A stretch of DNA of 64,000 nucleotides from the NCBI GenBank assembly GCA_963728985.1, contig CAVSME010000001.1:124001-188000 (forward strand), given 5' to 3'. Of the stretch, positions 6,410-21,440 are shown in pieces. Each line of letters opens with the position of its first letter. Positions within the stretch are counted from its first letter, which is position 1. Made by a program: the position numbers and the translations under genes. The notes under the pieces are model-generated. The model ran no database searches, was not told the DNA's origin, and was given only the letters and a program-made list of their open reading frames with translations. This DNA comes from DASXAI01 sp963728985. Lineage in GTDB: Bacteria > Actinomycetota > Acidimicrobiia > Acidimicrobiales > Ilumatobacteraceae.

Positions 6410-9400
6410 CTAGCCGGCCTGGCGGTGGAAGCGGCTGGCCGCCTGGGTGCGGTCGAGCGTGGTCCGCAGCAGCCGCACCAGCGTCGTCGCGTTCGGCTCG
6501 ACCACCAACGTGTCGTGGTCGCCGGGAACCTTGACGAGCTCGAAGCCGTCGCCCACCACGGTGTCCCAGCCGTAGGCCTCGCCCAGGGCGCGGAAGGAGA
6601 AGTGCTGCTCGGTGGCGCGCATGAGCACGACGTGCCCGGTCCACGGCCGCAGCACGTAGCGCTTGGCGGCGGCGAGGAACGTCCGCTCGATGTGCGTCTC
6701 GCGCAGCTCGCTCGGCACGACCCCGCCGGCCCGAACGATCTCCTCGATGCGGGCCATGTCACGGACGGCCCGGCGCTCCCGCAGGCGGCGGGACACGATG
6801 TTCGAGACGTACGTCCAGCGCTCCTCCTTCAGGCGCTGGAGCCGCATCCGGATGCTCACATCGCGGTCGGGGATCTGGGGTGGGAACGTGTCGAACATCA
6901 CGACCAGGCCGACGGTGCCGCCCGCCGCCGTGATCTGGCGCGCCATCTCGAAGGCCACGATCCCGCCGCCCGAGTAGCCGCCGAGGAGGTACGGGCCCTG
7001 CGGTTGCAGCGCCCGGATGTGGCCGAGGTAGGCGGTTGCCATCTCCTCGATCGTGGACAGCGGCCGCTCGATCCCGTCGACGCCGTACGCCTGCACCCCG
7101 TAGAAGGGTTGGCTGCGTCCCATCGCCCTCGAAAGGTCGCGGAAGTTGAGCACGTTGCCACCGGCGCCGTGGACGCAGAAGAACGGGATCAGGTCCTCGC
7201 TCCCCCGCTGGATCGTGACCAGCGGCCGGAAGCCCGGCTCCACCGCTGCCGCGACGGGCACCAGCGGCGGGCCGACGTCGTCGGCGGCAGTGTCGTCGAC
7301 GTCGACCACGCCGACCTTGGCCGCCACGATCCGGGCGCACTGGGCGATGGTCGGCGCTTCGAACAGCGTCGACAGCGGCAGGTCGATCGAGTATCGCCGC
7401 TTCATCCTCGTGAAGAGACGAACGGCGATCAGTGACTGGCCCCCGAGCTCGAAGAAGTCGTCATCGCGCCCCACCCGCTCGACACCGAGGAGCTCGCGCC
7501 ACATCGCCGCCAGCTCCCGCTCGATGGGCGTGGCCGGCGGCGTGTACTCGGAGCCGATGTCGGGCCGCGCGTACTGCGGGCCGCCATCGGCGGCTTCGTC
7601 GTCGACGGCGCGGGCTTCGGCGTCGACCTTGGCCCGCCACCGCGCCACGTCGACCGACGAGGCGATCACCTGGGTGGTGAGGCCCGAACCGACGATCCGA
7701 GCGAAGGCGTCGACGCCTTCGGCGGGCTCGATGCCGTTGCGGATCGCGGCGCCGACCGTCGACTCGACGCCGGACGGTTCGGCCACCGGAGCCTCGGACC
7801 GGCGCAGCGCCGTCAGCGCCGCGCCGCCGGCGACGCGCCGCATCGTGTACGACTCGATGGTGACGACTTCGGAGCCGTGCTCGTCCATGATGCTGATGTC
7901 GAACACGGCCAGATCGTGCGCGGCGACACTACGCAGGCGGACGTGGCTGACGGCGGCGGCCGGGAGAGGGCCACGCGAGATCACCCGCCCGTACGAGAAC
8001 GGGACGTAGAACATCTCGGCCGGCGCAAAGCCCGGGATGAGCGCCTGGGCGCTGCCCGTGGCCACGTCGAGCAGCGCGGGGTGCAGCCACAGGTCGGCCA
8101 GCTCGCCGGTGAACTCGGCCGGCATCACCGTCGTCACGATCGCTTCGCCATCGCCGTAGGCGACCGAGCGCAGGCTGCCCCAGCGAGGGCCGAACACCAT
8201 GAACGGTTGGTCGGAGTAGCCGTCGAACGAGTCGATGCGTGCGGTGCACCGGGCTCGAAGTGCGTCGAGGTCGTGCTGCGGGGCGGGCTCGGAGCCGGCC
8301 ACGGCGGCGACGGCCGTCACGTGGGGAGCCGTCTCGGTGTCGCTGAAGACCGTGGCGCTACCACTCGATCGGTCGAGCTTGAGCGTCAGCGTTCGCACCT
8401 CGCCATCGCCGACGACGAACGGCGAGAGGAAGAAGACGTCCGTGAGCTCGATCGGGCTGTGCGGCTGGCCGTGGCCGGCGGCGCCCCGGATCAGCTCGAG
8501 GAAGCCGGTACCCGGGATGAGCGCCTCGCCGTCACGGACGGCGTGCTCGGAGACGAGCCAGTGCCGCCGACGACTGAAGCCGGTGGCGAAGGTGGCCACG
8601 TCGCCCTCGTCGGCCGACTCGAACAGCTGGCTGGGGTGGGCCACTGGCTCGACGGCGACCAGCGGCGACTGATCCCGCTCGACCCGCGCCGCCTCGACCG
8701 CCATGCCGACCTCTTGCCAGGCGTTCCAGTTGACGGCGACGACACGCGTGGGGCCGCCACGGTTGGCCTTGGCCGCGTAGGCGTCGAGGAAGGCGTTGGC
8801 GGCCGTGTAATCGACTTGGCCCGGCAGCCCGATGATCGAGCTGACCGACGAGCACAGCACGAGAAGATCGGGCGGATCCTTGGCGAAGACCCTTCCGAGC
8901 ACGAGGGCGCCCTTGGCCTTGACGTCGACGACCGCCGACTGGGCCACCGGCGTGCGCAGCGCGATGAGCGCGTCGTGCAGGATGCCCGCGGCGTGGATCA
9001 CCGACGTGACATGGCCGTGATCGCGCCGGACCCGGCGGGCGACGGCGTCCATCATCTTCTCGTCGGTGACGTCGGCCGTCTCCAGGACGACCGTGGCGCC
9101 GAGATCGCGCAGCCGCTCGACGGCCTCGAGTCGGCGGCGGGAGGCTGGGTCCGCCGCGGCCGCCGAGTCCACCGCCAGCGGGGTGCGCCCGACGAGCACG
9201 AGCGTCGGCCGCTTCGAGCGCGTCGCGATGTGCTGGGCGATCGACAGACCGATGCCGCCGAGACCACCGGTGATCAGGTGCACACCACCGTCCTGCCAGG
9301 GCGAGTCCTCGACCGGCGGCAGGACGACCGACTCGAACGTCCGGATCCAGCGCTCGCCCCTGCGCAGCACGACGAGGTCCGTGGTCCACTCGGCGTCGAG

Positions 9401-10732
9401 CTCGCGCACCACGTCGGCGACGAGGGTCGTCATCGCCGACGACGACGCCGCAGACGTGTCCACGTCGACGGCGACGGTTTCGACATGACCGAGCTCGCGT
9501 GGGATCACCCGCGCCGCGCCATGCAGGAGGGCGCGCTCGGGCATCAGCGGATCGGTCGAGTCGAGGGCGTGGACGCCAGTGGTGACGACGGCGAGGCGCA
9601 CCGGCTGGGCGTGGGCCGAGAGCGCCCGGGCCAGGAGCAGCATGCTGACGTGGTCCCGCTCGACCGTGGCGTCGTAGGCCGCCAGCTCGTCGCCCGCCCC
9701 GAACGGTCGCCGCCGGCGGCGCGATGGTCCGACCGCGGTGGCGTGCACGATGGTGCCCGGCAGCACACCGCGCCCCACCAGGGTGTCGACCAGCTCGGTC
9801 CAGTCGTCGCTGCGCGCCGGGTCGATCTCGAAGTGGCCGTTCGGGAGCGTCCGGAAGCCAGGACCGAAGGTGACCTGCACGACGGCCCGGTGGGTGGCCA
9901 GCGCGGCGACGAGGGTGTCGGTGAAGGACGCCCCGTCGGAGATCACGACGACCGGAGCAGTGCCGCCGGCGAGAGGTGTCGCGGTGGCTCGGCGCCACGA
10001 CGGCGTCGAGAACCAGTCGTCGATGCGGAGTTGCTTGCGCAGGACGCCCTTGGCCGCCGTCCGACCGGCATCGGCGACATCGGGATCGACCCAGTAGCGC
10101 TGGCGCTCGAACGGGTAGGTCGGCAGCGGCACCCGTCGGCGGTGCTCACCGGCGAACAGGCCATCGGCCTCGAGATCGACGCCGGCCTCCCAGGCCCGAC
10201 CGACCGCGGTGAGGGCGACGGCGATGTCCGATGCCGTCTCCTTCGGATGGCGCATCGTCGGCGTCACCGCCAAGGGCGAGACCGGCGCCATGCGGGCCAG
10301 GCCGGCCAGCGTGCGGCCGGGGCCCACCTCGAGCAGCACCCGATCGGGCTCGGCGAGGATGGTGTCGAGCCCGTCGCGGAAGCGCACCGCCTCGCGGAGG
10401 TGGCGCACCCAGTAGGCCGGGTCGGTCGCCTCGGCGGCGGTGATCCAGGTGCCTGTCAGGTTGGACACGTACGGGATCGACGGCGCGGTGAACCTCGTCC
10501 GCCGGCAGAACGCGCCGAACTCGCCGAGGATCGGCTCGAGCATCGAGGAGTGGGCGGCGACGTCGATGTGGACCCGGGCGAAGTCGACGTCACGGGCCGC
10601 CAGGATCGTCTCCAGGTCGGCCACGAGCGCCTCCGGGCCGGAGGCCACGCACTGGGTGGCGGCGTTCACCGCGGCGATGCTCAGGCCCTCGGGCAGGAGC
10701 TCGCGGAAGATCCTCCTCCGAGCACGAGACAC
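6410..10732 (-). CDS. Type I PKS, downstream frame: half AT - KR - DH - ACP - TE
   Basis: The C-terminal 1440 codons of the PKS, out of frame with its N-terminal part because of one extra base near 10705. Domains in order: AT C-half (VAAHSSMLEPI); KR with GGLGGIG, SSVSS and catalytic DYTAANAF; DH with HAVRDGEALIP and the Asp of LHPALLDVATG; carrier protein with DFFELGGQSL (Ser codon 7433-7435); thioesterase with GYSGGG and a late GDHDT. KR before DH reverses the usual order. The carrier motif LGGQSL looks peptidyl-carrier-like. Predicted chemistry: one C2 extension, ketoreduction, dehydration and hydrolytic release. The GTG at 10732 is only the first start in this frame; the real start is probably 12722. 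Confidence 0.85.
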   Translation of the reverse strand: MSRARRRIFRELLPEGLSIAAVNAATQCVASGPEALVADLETILAARDVDFARVHIDVAAHSSMLEPILGEFGAFCRRTRFTAPSIPYVSNLTGTWITAAEATDPAYWVRHLREAVRFRDGLDTILAEPDRVLLEVGPGRTLAGLARMAPVSPLAVTPTMRHPKETASDIAVALTAVGRAWEAGVDLEADGLFAGEHRRRVPLPTYPFERQRYWVDPDVADAGRTAAKGVLRKQLRIDDWFSTPSWRRATATPLAGGTAPVVVISDGASFTDTLVAALATHRAVVQVTFGPGFRTLPNGHFEIDPARSDDWTELVDTLVGRGVLPGTIVHATAVGPSRRRRRPFGAGDELAAYDATVERDHVSMLLLARALSAHAQPVRLAVVTTGVHALDSTDPLMPERALLHGAARVIPRELGHVETVAVDVDTSAASSSAMTTLVADVVRELDAEWTTDLVVLRRGERWIRTFESVVLPPVEDSPWQDGGVHLITGGLGGIGLSIAQHIATRSKRPTLVLVGRTPLAVDSAAAADPASRRRLEAVERLRDLGATVVLETADVTDEKMMDAVARRVRRDHGHVTSVIHAAGILHDALIALRTPVAQSAVVDVKAKGALVLGRVFAKDPPDLLVLCSSVSSIIGLPGQVDYTAANAFLDAYAAKANRGGPTRVVAVNWNAWQEVGMAVEAARVERDQSPLVAVEPVAHPSQLFESADEGDVATFATGFSRRRHWLVSEHAVRDGEALIPGTGFLELIRGAAGHGQPHSPIELTDVFFLSPFVVGDGEVRTLTLKLDRSSGSATVFSDTETAPHVTAVAAVAGSEPAPQHDLDALRARCTARIDSFDGYSDQPFMVFGPRWGSLRSVAYGDGEAIVTTVMPAEFTGELADLWLHPALLDVATGSAQALIPGFAPAEMFYVPFSYGRVISRGPLPAAAVSHVRLRSVAAHDLAVFDISIMDEHGSEVVTIESYTMRRVAGGAALTALRRSEAPVAEPSGVESTVGAAIRNGIEPAEGVDAFARIVGSGLTTQVIASSVDVARWRAKVDAEARAVDDEAADGGPQYARPDIGSEYTPPATPIERELAAMWRELLGVERVGRDDDFFELGGQSLIAVRLFTRMKRRYSIDLPLSTLFEAPTIAQCARIVAAKVGVVDVDDTAADDVGPPLVPVAAAVEPGFRPLVTIQRGSEDLIPFFCVHGAGGNVLNFRDLSRAMGRSQPFYGVQAYGVDGIERPLSTIEEMATAYLGHIRALQPQGPYLLGGYSGGGIVAFEMARQITAAGGTVGLVVMFDTFPPQIPDRDVSIRMRLQRLKEERWTYVSNIVSRRLRERRAVRDMARIEEIVRAGGVVPSELRETHIERTFLAAAKRYVLRPWTGHVVLMRATEQHFSFRALGEAYGWDTVVGDGFELVKVPGDHDTLVVEPNATTLVRLLRTTLDRTQAASRFHRQAG

Positions 10733-12722
10733 CGACCATCGCCCCTCTGGGCAGGGTCTCGAACAGCCGGCCCCGCAGCGCGACGAGGGCGAGACCGTCC
10801 TCCATCGTCACCACACCGGCCAGGCAGGCGGCGGCGTACTCGCCGGCGCTGTGGCCGATGAGGGCGGCGGGCTCGATGCCCCAGGACTGGAGCAACCGGC
10901 CCACGGCGACCTCGGTGGCGAACAGCGCCGGCAACGCCACCGCCGGCGATTCGAGGTGGCCGGGTCCGGCGGTCTCGGCAGGGAACAGGGCACCAAGCAG
11001 GTCGAGCCCCTCGGTCGCCCGCAGCAGCGCCGCGCAGGCATCCACGACCTCTCGGTAGACCGGCTCCTGCTCGTAGAGCTCCCGCCCCATCCCCGGGTAC
11101 TGCGCGCCGCCACCCGGGAGCATGAACACCACCGACGGCGCCGCGCCCTGCCGCGGCCCGGCGGCGGTGCCGCGTGTCGATTCGAGGGCAGCGGCGGCGT
11201 CGGCCACCGACGAGGCCACGACCGCCCGGCGCACCGCCAGCGCCTTCCGGCCGGCCAGGCGGGTATAGGCCACGTCGGCCAGGTCGAGGTCGTCGTGGAC
11301 GCGGAGGTGGGCGGCGAGGGTGCTGGCGGCCTGGCGAGCGCTGTCGGCAGTGCGGCCCGACACGGTCACGAGCTGGGCCCGCCGTGAACGACCCGACGGG
11401 ACCGGCGGCGGCGCTTCCTCCACGATGACGTGAGCGTTCGTGCCGCCGGCGCCCAGCCCGGTGATCCCGGCGATCCGGGTGCCGCCGGGCCCTGGCACCC
11501 ACGGTCGGAGCTCGGTGTTGACGAAGAAGGGACTGTCCGGGAAGTCGGCCTGCGGGTTGGGCTCCTCGACGTGCAGGCTCGGCGGGATCTCGGCGTGCTG
11601 GAGCGCCAGGACCGTCTTGATCAGCCCGGCGACGCCGGCCGCCTCGCCGGTGTGGCCGATGTTCGACTTGAGCGACGCGATGGCGCAGAACTGCTGGTCG
11701 TCGGTGCTGCGCCGGTAGGCCTGGGTGAGGCCGGCGATCTCGATCGGGTCGCCGAGCAGCGTGCCGGTGCCGTGGGCCTCCACGTACGACACATCGCGGG
11801 CGTCGACGCCGGCGATGGCCAGCGCCTCGGTGACGACCTCCGCCTGGCCGCTCACGCTGGGTGCGAGGTAGCCGACCTTGGCCCGCCCGTCGTTGTTGAT
11901 GGCCGAGCCGCGTAGGACAGCCAGCACGTTGTCGCCGTCGGCCAGCGCGGCCTCGAGCGGCTTGAGGACGACGGCGCCGCACGCACTCGAGATGACCGTG
12001 CCCGACGAGCGGGCATCGAAGGCCCGGCAGTGGCCGTCGGGCGACAGGATCTCGCCCTCCCGGTAGAAGTAGCCCCGGCGCTGCACCGGGGCCACGACGG
12101 CCCCACCGGCCAGTGCGACGTCGCACTCCCCGCTGAGCAGGCTCTGACACGCCAGGTGCACCGCCACGAGGGTGGAGCTGCACGCCGTCTGGACGCTGAC
12201 GCTCGGCCCGTGGAGGTCGAGCTCGTACGAGACCCGGGTGGCCAGGAAGTTGGTGTCGTTGCCGGTGTGGCGCACGAGCCACTCCCCGACCGACTGGGCG
12301 ATGTGCTCGTTGCCGAGCACGTTCTTGAACATGTACTCGCTGGCCCCGCAGGAGGCGAAGACGCCGACGGCCCCGTCGATGCGCTCGCCGACGTAGCCGG
12401 CATGCTCGAAGGCCTCCCACGCGCACTCCAGGAAGAGGCGGTGCTGCGGGTCGAACACGGCGGCGTCACGGGGGCTCATGCCGAAGAAGGCAGCGTCGAA
12501 CTGGTCGATGTCGTCGAGCGGAGCCGCCGCTGGGACATAGGAGGGGTCGCGGAGGTGCTCCGGCAGCTCGCCGGCGGCGAGCAACTCCTCGTCGGACAGG
12601 ACCCGGATCGACTCGACCCCCTGACGGAGGTTCGACCAGAACGTCGTCAGATCCTGAGCGCCGGGGAAACGCCCGGCCATGCCGATGATGGCGATGCGGC
12701 CATCCGGTTCATCGTCGTGCAT
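10590..12722 (-). CDS. Type I PKS, upstream frame: KS - N-half of AT
   Basis: Start taken as ATG 12722 (MHDDEPDGRIAIIGMAGRFP); ATG 12743 is possible. The ketosynthase has the catalytic triad: Cys181 in QTACSST, His in VEAHGTGT and His in NIGHTGEA. The acyltransferase nucleophile is in GHSAGEY (Ser625). After GAMVGVSCSEEDL the sense shifts to the other frame, so the last residues to the stop at 10590 are nonsense. Removing one base of the GG at 10705-10706 joins the two parts into a 2103-residue KS-AT-KR-DH-ACP-TE protein. The gene diverges from the NRPS, and the two should act as one assembly line. Confidence 0.85.
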   Translation of the reverse strand: MHDDEPDGRIAIIGMAGRFPGAQDLTTFWSNLRQGVESIRVLSDEELLAAGELPEHLRDPSYVPAAAPLDDIDQFDAAFFGMSPRDAAVFDPQHRLFLECAWEAFEHAGYVGERIDGAVGVFASCGASEYMFKNVLGNEHIAQSVGEWLVRHTGNDTNFLATRVSYELDLHGPSVSVQTACSSTLVAVHLACQSLLSGECDVALAGGAVVAPVQRRGYFYREGEILSPDGHCRAFDARSSGTVISSACGAVVLKPLEAALADGDNVLAVLRGSAINNDGRAKVGYLAPSVSGQAEVVTEALAIAGVDARDVSYVEAHGTGTLLGDPIEIAGLTQAYRRSTDDQQFCAIASLKSNIGHTGEAAGVAGLIKTVLALQHAEIPPSLHVEEPNPQADFPDSPFFVNTELRPWVPGPGGTRIAGITGLGAGGTNAHVIVEEAPPPVPSGRSRRAQLVTVSGRTADSARQAASTLAAHLRVHDDLDLADVAYTRLAGRKALAVRRAVVASSVADAAAALESTRGTAAGPRQGAAPSVVFMLPGGGAQYPGMGRELYEQEPVYREVVDACAALLRATEGLDLLGALFPAETAGPGHLESPAVALPALFATEVAVGRLLQSWGIEPAALIGHSAGEYAAACLAGVVTMEDGLALVALRGRLFETLPRGAMVGVSCSEEDLPRAPARGPEHRRGERRHPVRGLRPGGARGRPGDDPGGP

Positions 12723-12813
12723 TGCCCCGTCTACGCCCTGCATTCCACCGATCCCAGCGCTCCACGGCCGCCCGAGGCACCTGGCTGCCGGGTCCGGAGA
12801 GTGGGCCCGATGT

Positions 12814-12819
12814 TACCGT
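12814..12819 (+). promoter_or_regulatory. -10 box for leaderless NRPS transcript
   Basis: TACCGT lies six bases before ATG 12826 in the 103-bp divergent gap between PKS and NRPS. The spacing puts the transcription start at or next to the start codon. No matching box was found for the PKS side. Confidence 0.5.
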
Positions 12820-12825
12820 TCGTCC

Positions 12826-18420
<5,595 letters not shown>

Positions 18421-18422
18421 CC

Positions 18423-19097
18423 GTGTTGGCGGGCCCCCGACGGCTGCTGGCCGGCGCCCTGCTCGGCGCCGTCGCGCTCGTCTCGTGTGGCGGTGGGACG
18501 TCCACCTCGGCGTCCACGAGCACGGCTCCGGTAGCGACGCCGGCGGCAAGCGGGAAGTGCCTCGTGCGGTTGCACGGCAAGGGCGGTACCGGCGCGGCGA
18601 CCACCACGGCCGGCGACGTCACTGTGATCGCTCCGACCGGCAACGCCGACGGCTGGGGTGCCAAGCAGTGGCTGTACTTCCCAGCGGTGCAGTTCGACGC
18701 CGCCCGCGCCATCGTCGAGGACAGCGTGCAGGGCTGCCAGCAGATCATCCTCGACGGCTTCTCGAACGGGGCTTCGTTCGCCGCGGCGCTGTACTGCAAG
18801 GGCGAGACGTTCGGGGGGCGCTTGGTCCGTGTCGTGGTCGACGATCCGGTCACCGATCACGGCGTGGACGGCTGCAAGCCGGACAGCGGCGTCGCCGTCA
18901 CGCTGTACGCCACGGGAGCGCTCGACGCCACCGCCAAGCCCGGATGGCGCTGCGACCAGGCCGACTGGACGTGCGAGGGCGACGAGACGATCGGGATCGC
19001 CGCGTACGCGGCCGAGCTCGGCACCGCCGTCGAGAAGAGCCCGCACACGGACCACCAGCCCTACCTCGACGCACCCGAGCTGTCGGCGTGGCGCTGA
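18423..19097 (+). CDS. Lipoprotein with alpha/beta-hydrolase (GxSxG) features
   Basis: 224 residues from a GTG two bases after the NRPS stop, so almost certainly co-transcribed with it. The N-terminus is a lipoprotein signal (LLGAVALVSC, Cys near 22) followed by a Ser/Thr-rich linker, placing it on the outer face of the membrane. A nucleophile elbow DGFSNGASFAA, an Asp in VVDDPVTDH and a late HTDHQPY suggest a Ser-Asp-His triad. Four further Cys may pair outside the cell. Processing or self-resistance for the NRPS/PKS product is an inference from position; a general secreted esterase is equally possible. Confidence 0.65.
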   Translation: MLAGPRRLLAGALLGAVALVSCGGGTSTSASTSTAPVATPAASGKCLVRLHGKGGTGAATTTAGDVTVIAPTGNADGWGAKQWLYFPAVQFDAARAIVEDSVQGCQQIILDGFSNGASFAAALYCKGETFGGRLVRVVVDDPVTDHGVDGCKPDSGVAVTLYATGALDATAKPGWRCDQADWTCEGDETIGIAAYAAELGTAVEKSPHTDHQPYLDAPELSAWR

Positions 19098-19120
19098 GCG
19101 GGCTTGCCGTCTCGGGCTGG

Positions 19121-19164
19121 CCGAGCGGCGGTCGGCTCGGTGCGCGAAAGCGCGACATGGTCGC
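19121..19164. terminator. Hairpin cluster between convergent genes (possible bidirectional terminator)
   Basis: Three short stems occur in the 108-bp gap between the lipoprotein gene and recG: CCGAGC/GCTCGG (19121-19140), GCGC-GAAA-GCGC (19142-19153) and GCGAC-ATG-GTCGC (19152-19164), the last followed by an A-run. There is no clear T-tract on either strand, so the call is weak. Confidence 0.3.
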
Positions 19165-19205
19165 GAAAAACGTCACACAAACACGCGTTTGGAGGATCGC
19201 CGCCG

Positions 19206-21335
19206 TCACGACTTGAAGAGGAACTCCTCCGCCTCGTCGGTGAAGAACGCCTCCAGCTCCTGGCGCAGCTCGGGGTGCGAGCGGAGGTCGGGGTCCTGGT
19301 CCACGATGGCGAACGCCGCCTCGCGGGCCCGCTCCACGAGCTCCCGATCCCGCCGCAGCGACGCCAGCTTCAGATCGTTGCGACCGGTCTGCGCCGTGTT
19401 CATGATCGTGCCCTCACCGCGCAGGTCGAGGTCCACCTCGGCCAGCTCGAACCCGTTGGTCGTGGCCACCAGCGCCTCCACCCGCGGGTTGCCGCCCTCC
19501 GTCGACCCGGAGGTGACGAGCCAGCACGTCGACGCCACCGTGCCCCGGCCCACCCGTCCCCGCAGCTGGTGCAACTGGGCGATCCCGAACCGGTCGGCGT
19601 CGAGCACCACCATGACGGTGGCGTTCGGGACGTCGACGCCGACCTCGATGACCGTCGTGGCCACGAGCACGTCGAGATCCCCGTCGCGGAAGCGGCCCAT
19701 GACCGCCTCCTTCTCGGCCGGTGGGAGGCGGCCGTGCAGCAGCCCGATGCGCAACCCGGCGAGCGGGCCGGCGTCCAGGCGGGCCACCGTCTCCTCGGCC
19801 GAGGCCACCTCGAGCTTGTCCGACTCCTCGATCAGCGGCGTCACCACGTACGCCTGGTGCCCATCGGCGACAGCGGCCCGCACGTCGACCCAGGCCGCCT
19901 CCTCCTGTTGCGGACCGTCGGCCCAGTGCGTGGTGATGGGCGTGCGCCCGGGGGGCAGTTCATCGAGCACGCTGACGTCGAGGTCGCCGTACACGGTCAT
20001 GGCCGCGGTGCGGGGGATGGGCGTGGCCGTCATGACGAGGACGTCGGGCACGAGCCCCGCCTCGCCGGCGCCCTTCGAACGCAGTGCGGCCCGCTGCTCC
20101 ACGCCGAAGCGGTGCTGCTCGTCGATCACGACGACACCCAGCGACTGGAACGCCACGCCTTCCTGGATCAGGGCGTGCGTCCCGATCACGATGTCGACGC
20201 TGCCGTCGGCCATCCCGGCGAGGACCTCGCGCCGCTCGGTCCCGCTCACCCGGTTGCTGAGCAGCGCCACCCGCAACGGACGATCGCCGAAGAGGTTCTC
20301 GGGGTCGGGGACGGTCACCCCCTCCAGCAGCGCCCCCACCGACGCCGCATGCTGCTCGGCGAGCACCTCCGTGGGCGCCATCAGCGCGCCCTGATGACCG
20401 CCCTGCACCGCGGCGAGCAGCGCCGAGACGGCCACGACGGTCTTGCCCGCGCCCACGTCGCCTTGGAGCAGGCGGTGCATGGGATGGGGACCGGCGAGAT
20501 CGGCCTCGATCTCCGCGATCGTGCGCCGCTGGGCACCGGTCAGGGCGAACGGCAGCCCGGCGTGGAACCGCCGCACGAGCTCGCCGCCCACCTCGTGGCG
20601 GAAGCCGGCGGCGTCCCGCTCCAGGCGCCGCTTGCGCAGCACGAGCACGAGCTGCACCCGCAGCAGCTCGTCGAAGGCGAGACGGCGGCGGGCCTGCTCC
20701 TTTTCCGCCATCGACTCGGGGGTGTGGATCGAGAAGAACGCGCCCCGCCGGTCGACGAGCCGGTTGCGCTGCCGCACCGGGGCGGGAAGGGGATCGCTGA
20801 TGCCCCGGGCCTCCCAGCGCTGGAGGGCGTGCTCCACGACGGCGGCGATCTCCCACGTGGCGATGGCCGCCTTCTCGCTCTGCGGGTAGATCGGGACGAT
20901 GCGACCCGTGCGGTCGCCGATCAGATCGACGACAGGATTGGTCATCTGCAGGCCGCCGCGGTAGACGTCGGCCTTGCCGAACAGGGCGACCTGGAGCTCC
21001 GGGCGGAGCTGGCGCTCCCGCCAGGGCTGGTTGAAGAACACCAGGCTGAGCCGGCCCGATCCGTCGCCGACGGTGGCGGTCACCATCGACCGGCGGTTCC
21101 GGGTCTGGCGCTTGGCCACCGACCGCACCGTGACCAGCACGAGGGCTTCCTGGCCCGGCACCAGGTCACTGACCCGGGCCTCGCTCGTGCGGTCGATCCA
21201 TCGCCGGGGGTAGAAGGTGACGAGGTCAGCGAGGCTGTCGACCCCCAGCACGTGGAGCGCCTCCCGCCGCTTGTCTCCCACGCCCTCCAGCGAAGCGACA
21301 CCCTTGCGGGCCATCGACGCGAGCGAAGTGGCCAT
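19206..21335 (-). CDS. recG: ATP-dependent DNA helicase RecG
   Basis: 709 residues from ATG 21335. The N-terminal wedge/OB region (about 20-230; SMVTATVGDGSGRLSLVFFN) is followed by helicase motifs: GDVGAGKT (Walker A), VIDEQHRFGV (DExH), VMTATPIPRT (motif III), and ATTVIEVGVDVPNATVMVV plus QLHQLRGRVGRG in the second RecA domain. RecG remodels stalled replication forks and Holliday junctions. I preferred 21335 over the frame's earlier starts because the protein matches from MATSLASMARKGVASLEGVG onward and TACGAT lies six bases upstream. It diverges from rpmB. Confidence 0.95.
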   Translation of the reverse strand: MATSLASMARKGVASLEGVGDKRREALHVLGVDSLADLVTFYPRRWIDRTSEARVSDLVPGQEALVLVTVRSVAKRQTRNRRSMVTATVGDGSGRLSLVFFNQPWRERQLRPELQVALFGKADVYRGGLQMTNPVVDLIGDRTGRIVPIYPQSEKAAIATWEIAAVVEHALQRWEARGISDPLPAPVRQRNRLVDRRGAFFSIHTPESMAEKEQARRRLAFDELLRVQLVLVLRKRRLERDAAGFRHEVGGELVRRFHAGLPFALTGAQRRTIAEIEADLAGPHPMHRLLQGDVGAGKTVVAVSALLAAVQGGHQGALMAPTEVLAEQHAASVGALLEGVTVPDPENLFGDRPLRVALLSNRVSGTERREVLAGMADGSVDIVIGTHALIQEGVAFQSLGVVVIDEQHRFGVEQRAALRSKGAGEAGLVPDVLVMTATPIPRTAAMTVYGDLDVSVLDELPPGRTPITTHWADGPQQEEAAWVDVRAAVADGHQAYVVTPLIEESDKLEVASAEETVARLDAGPLAGLRIGLLHGRLPPAEKEAVMGRFRDGDLDVLVATTVIEVGVDVPNATVMVVLDADRFGIAQLHQLRGRVGRGTVASTCWLVTSGSTEGGNPRVEALVATTNGFELAEVDLDLRGEGTIMNTAQTGRNDLKLASLRRDRELVERAREAAFAIVDQDPDLRSHPELRQELEAFFTDEAEEFLFKS

Positions 21336-21341
21336 CGGTGG

Positions 21342-21347
21342 ATCGTA
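21342..21347 (-). promoter_or_regulatory. -10 box for leaderless recG transcript
   Basis: On the minus strand TACGAT ends six bases before ATG 21335; no ribosome-binding sequence is present. Confidence 0.45.
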
Positions 21348-21392
21348 TGGCGTCGGACCCCGAGACGGCTGGTCCCCGGCCCGAACGGCCGG

Positions 21393-21398
21393 TATGCT
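21393..21398 (+). promoter_or_regulatory. -10 box of the rpmB promoter
   Basis: TATGCT in the recG-rpmB gap, 42 bases before GTG 21441. Unlike the leaderless genes, rpmB has a leader with GAGAGG nine bases before its start. Confidence 0.4.
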
Positions 21399-21440
21399 GG
21401 TCGACCCGGCTCGGAAGTTTGTGGTGAGAGGCGCGTTCTC

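Noticed and set aside
7877..10861. A 994-codon plus-strand frame opposite the PKS
   Set aside because: The PKS KR, DH and ACP motifs are on the other strand; this frame has only low-complexity Arg/His/Gly sequence.
19142..19153. GCGC-GAAA-GCGC stem-loop as an RNA gene
   Set aside because: Only four base pairs with a GNRA loop, no conserved flanking structure; kept only as part of a weak terminator region.
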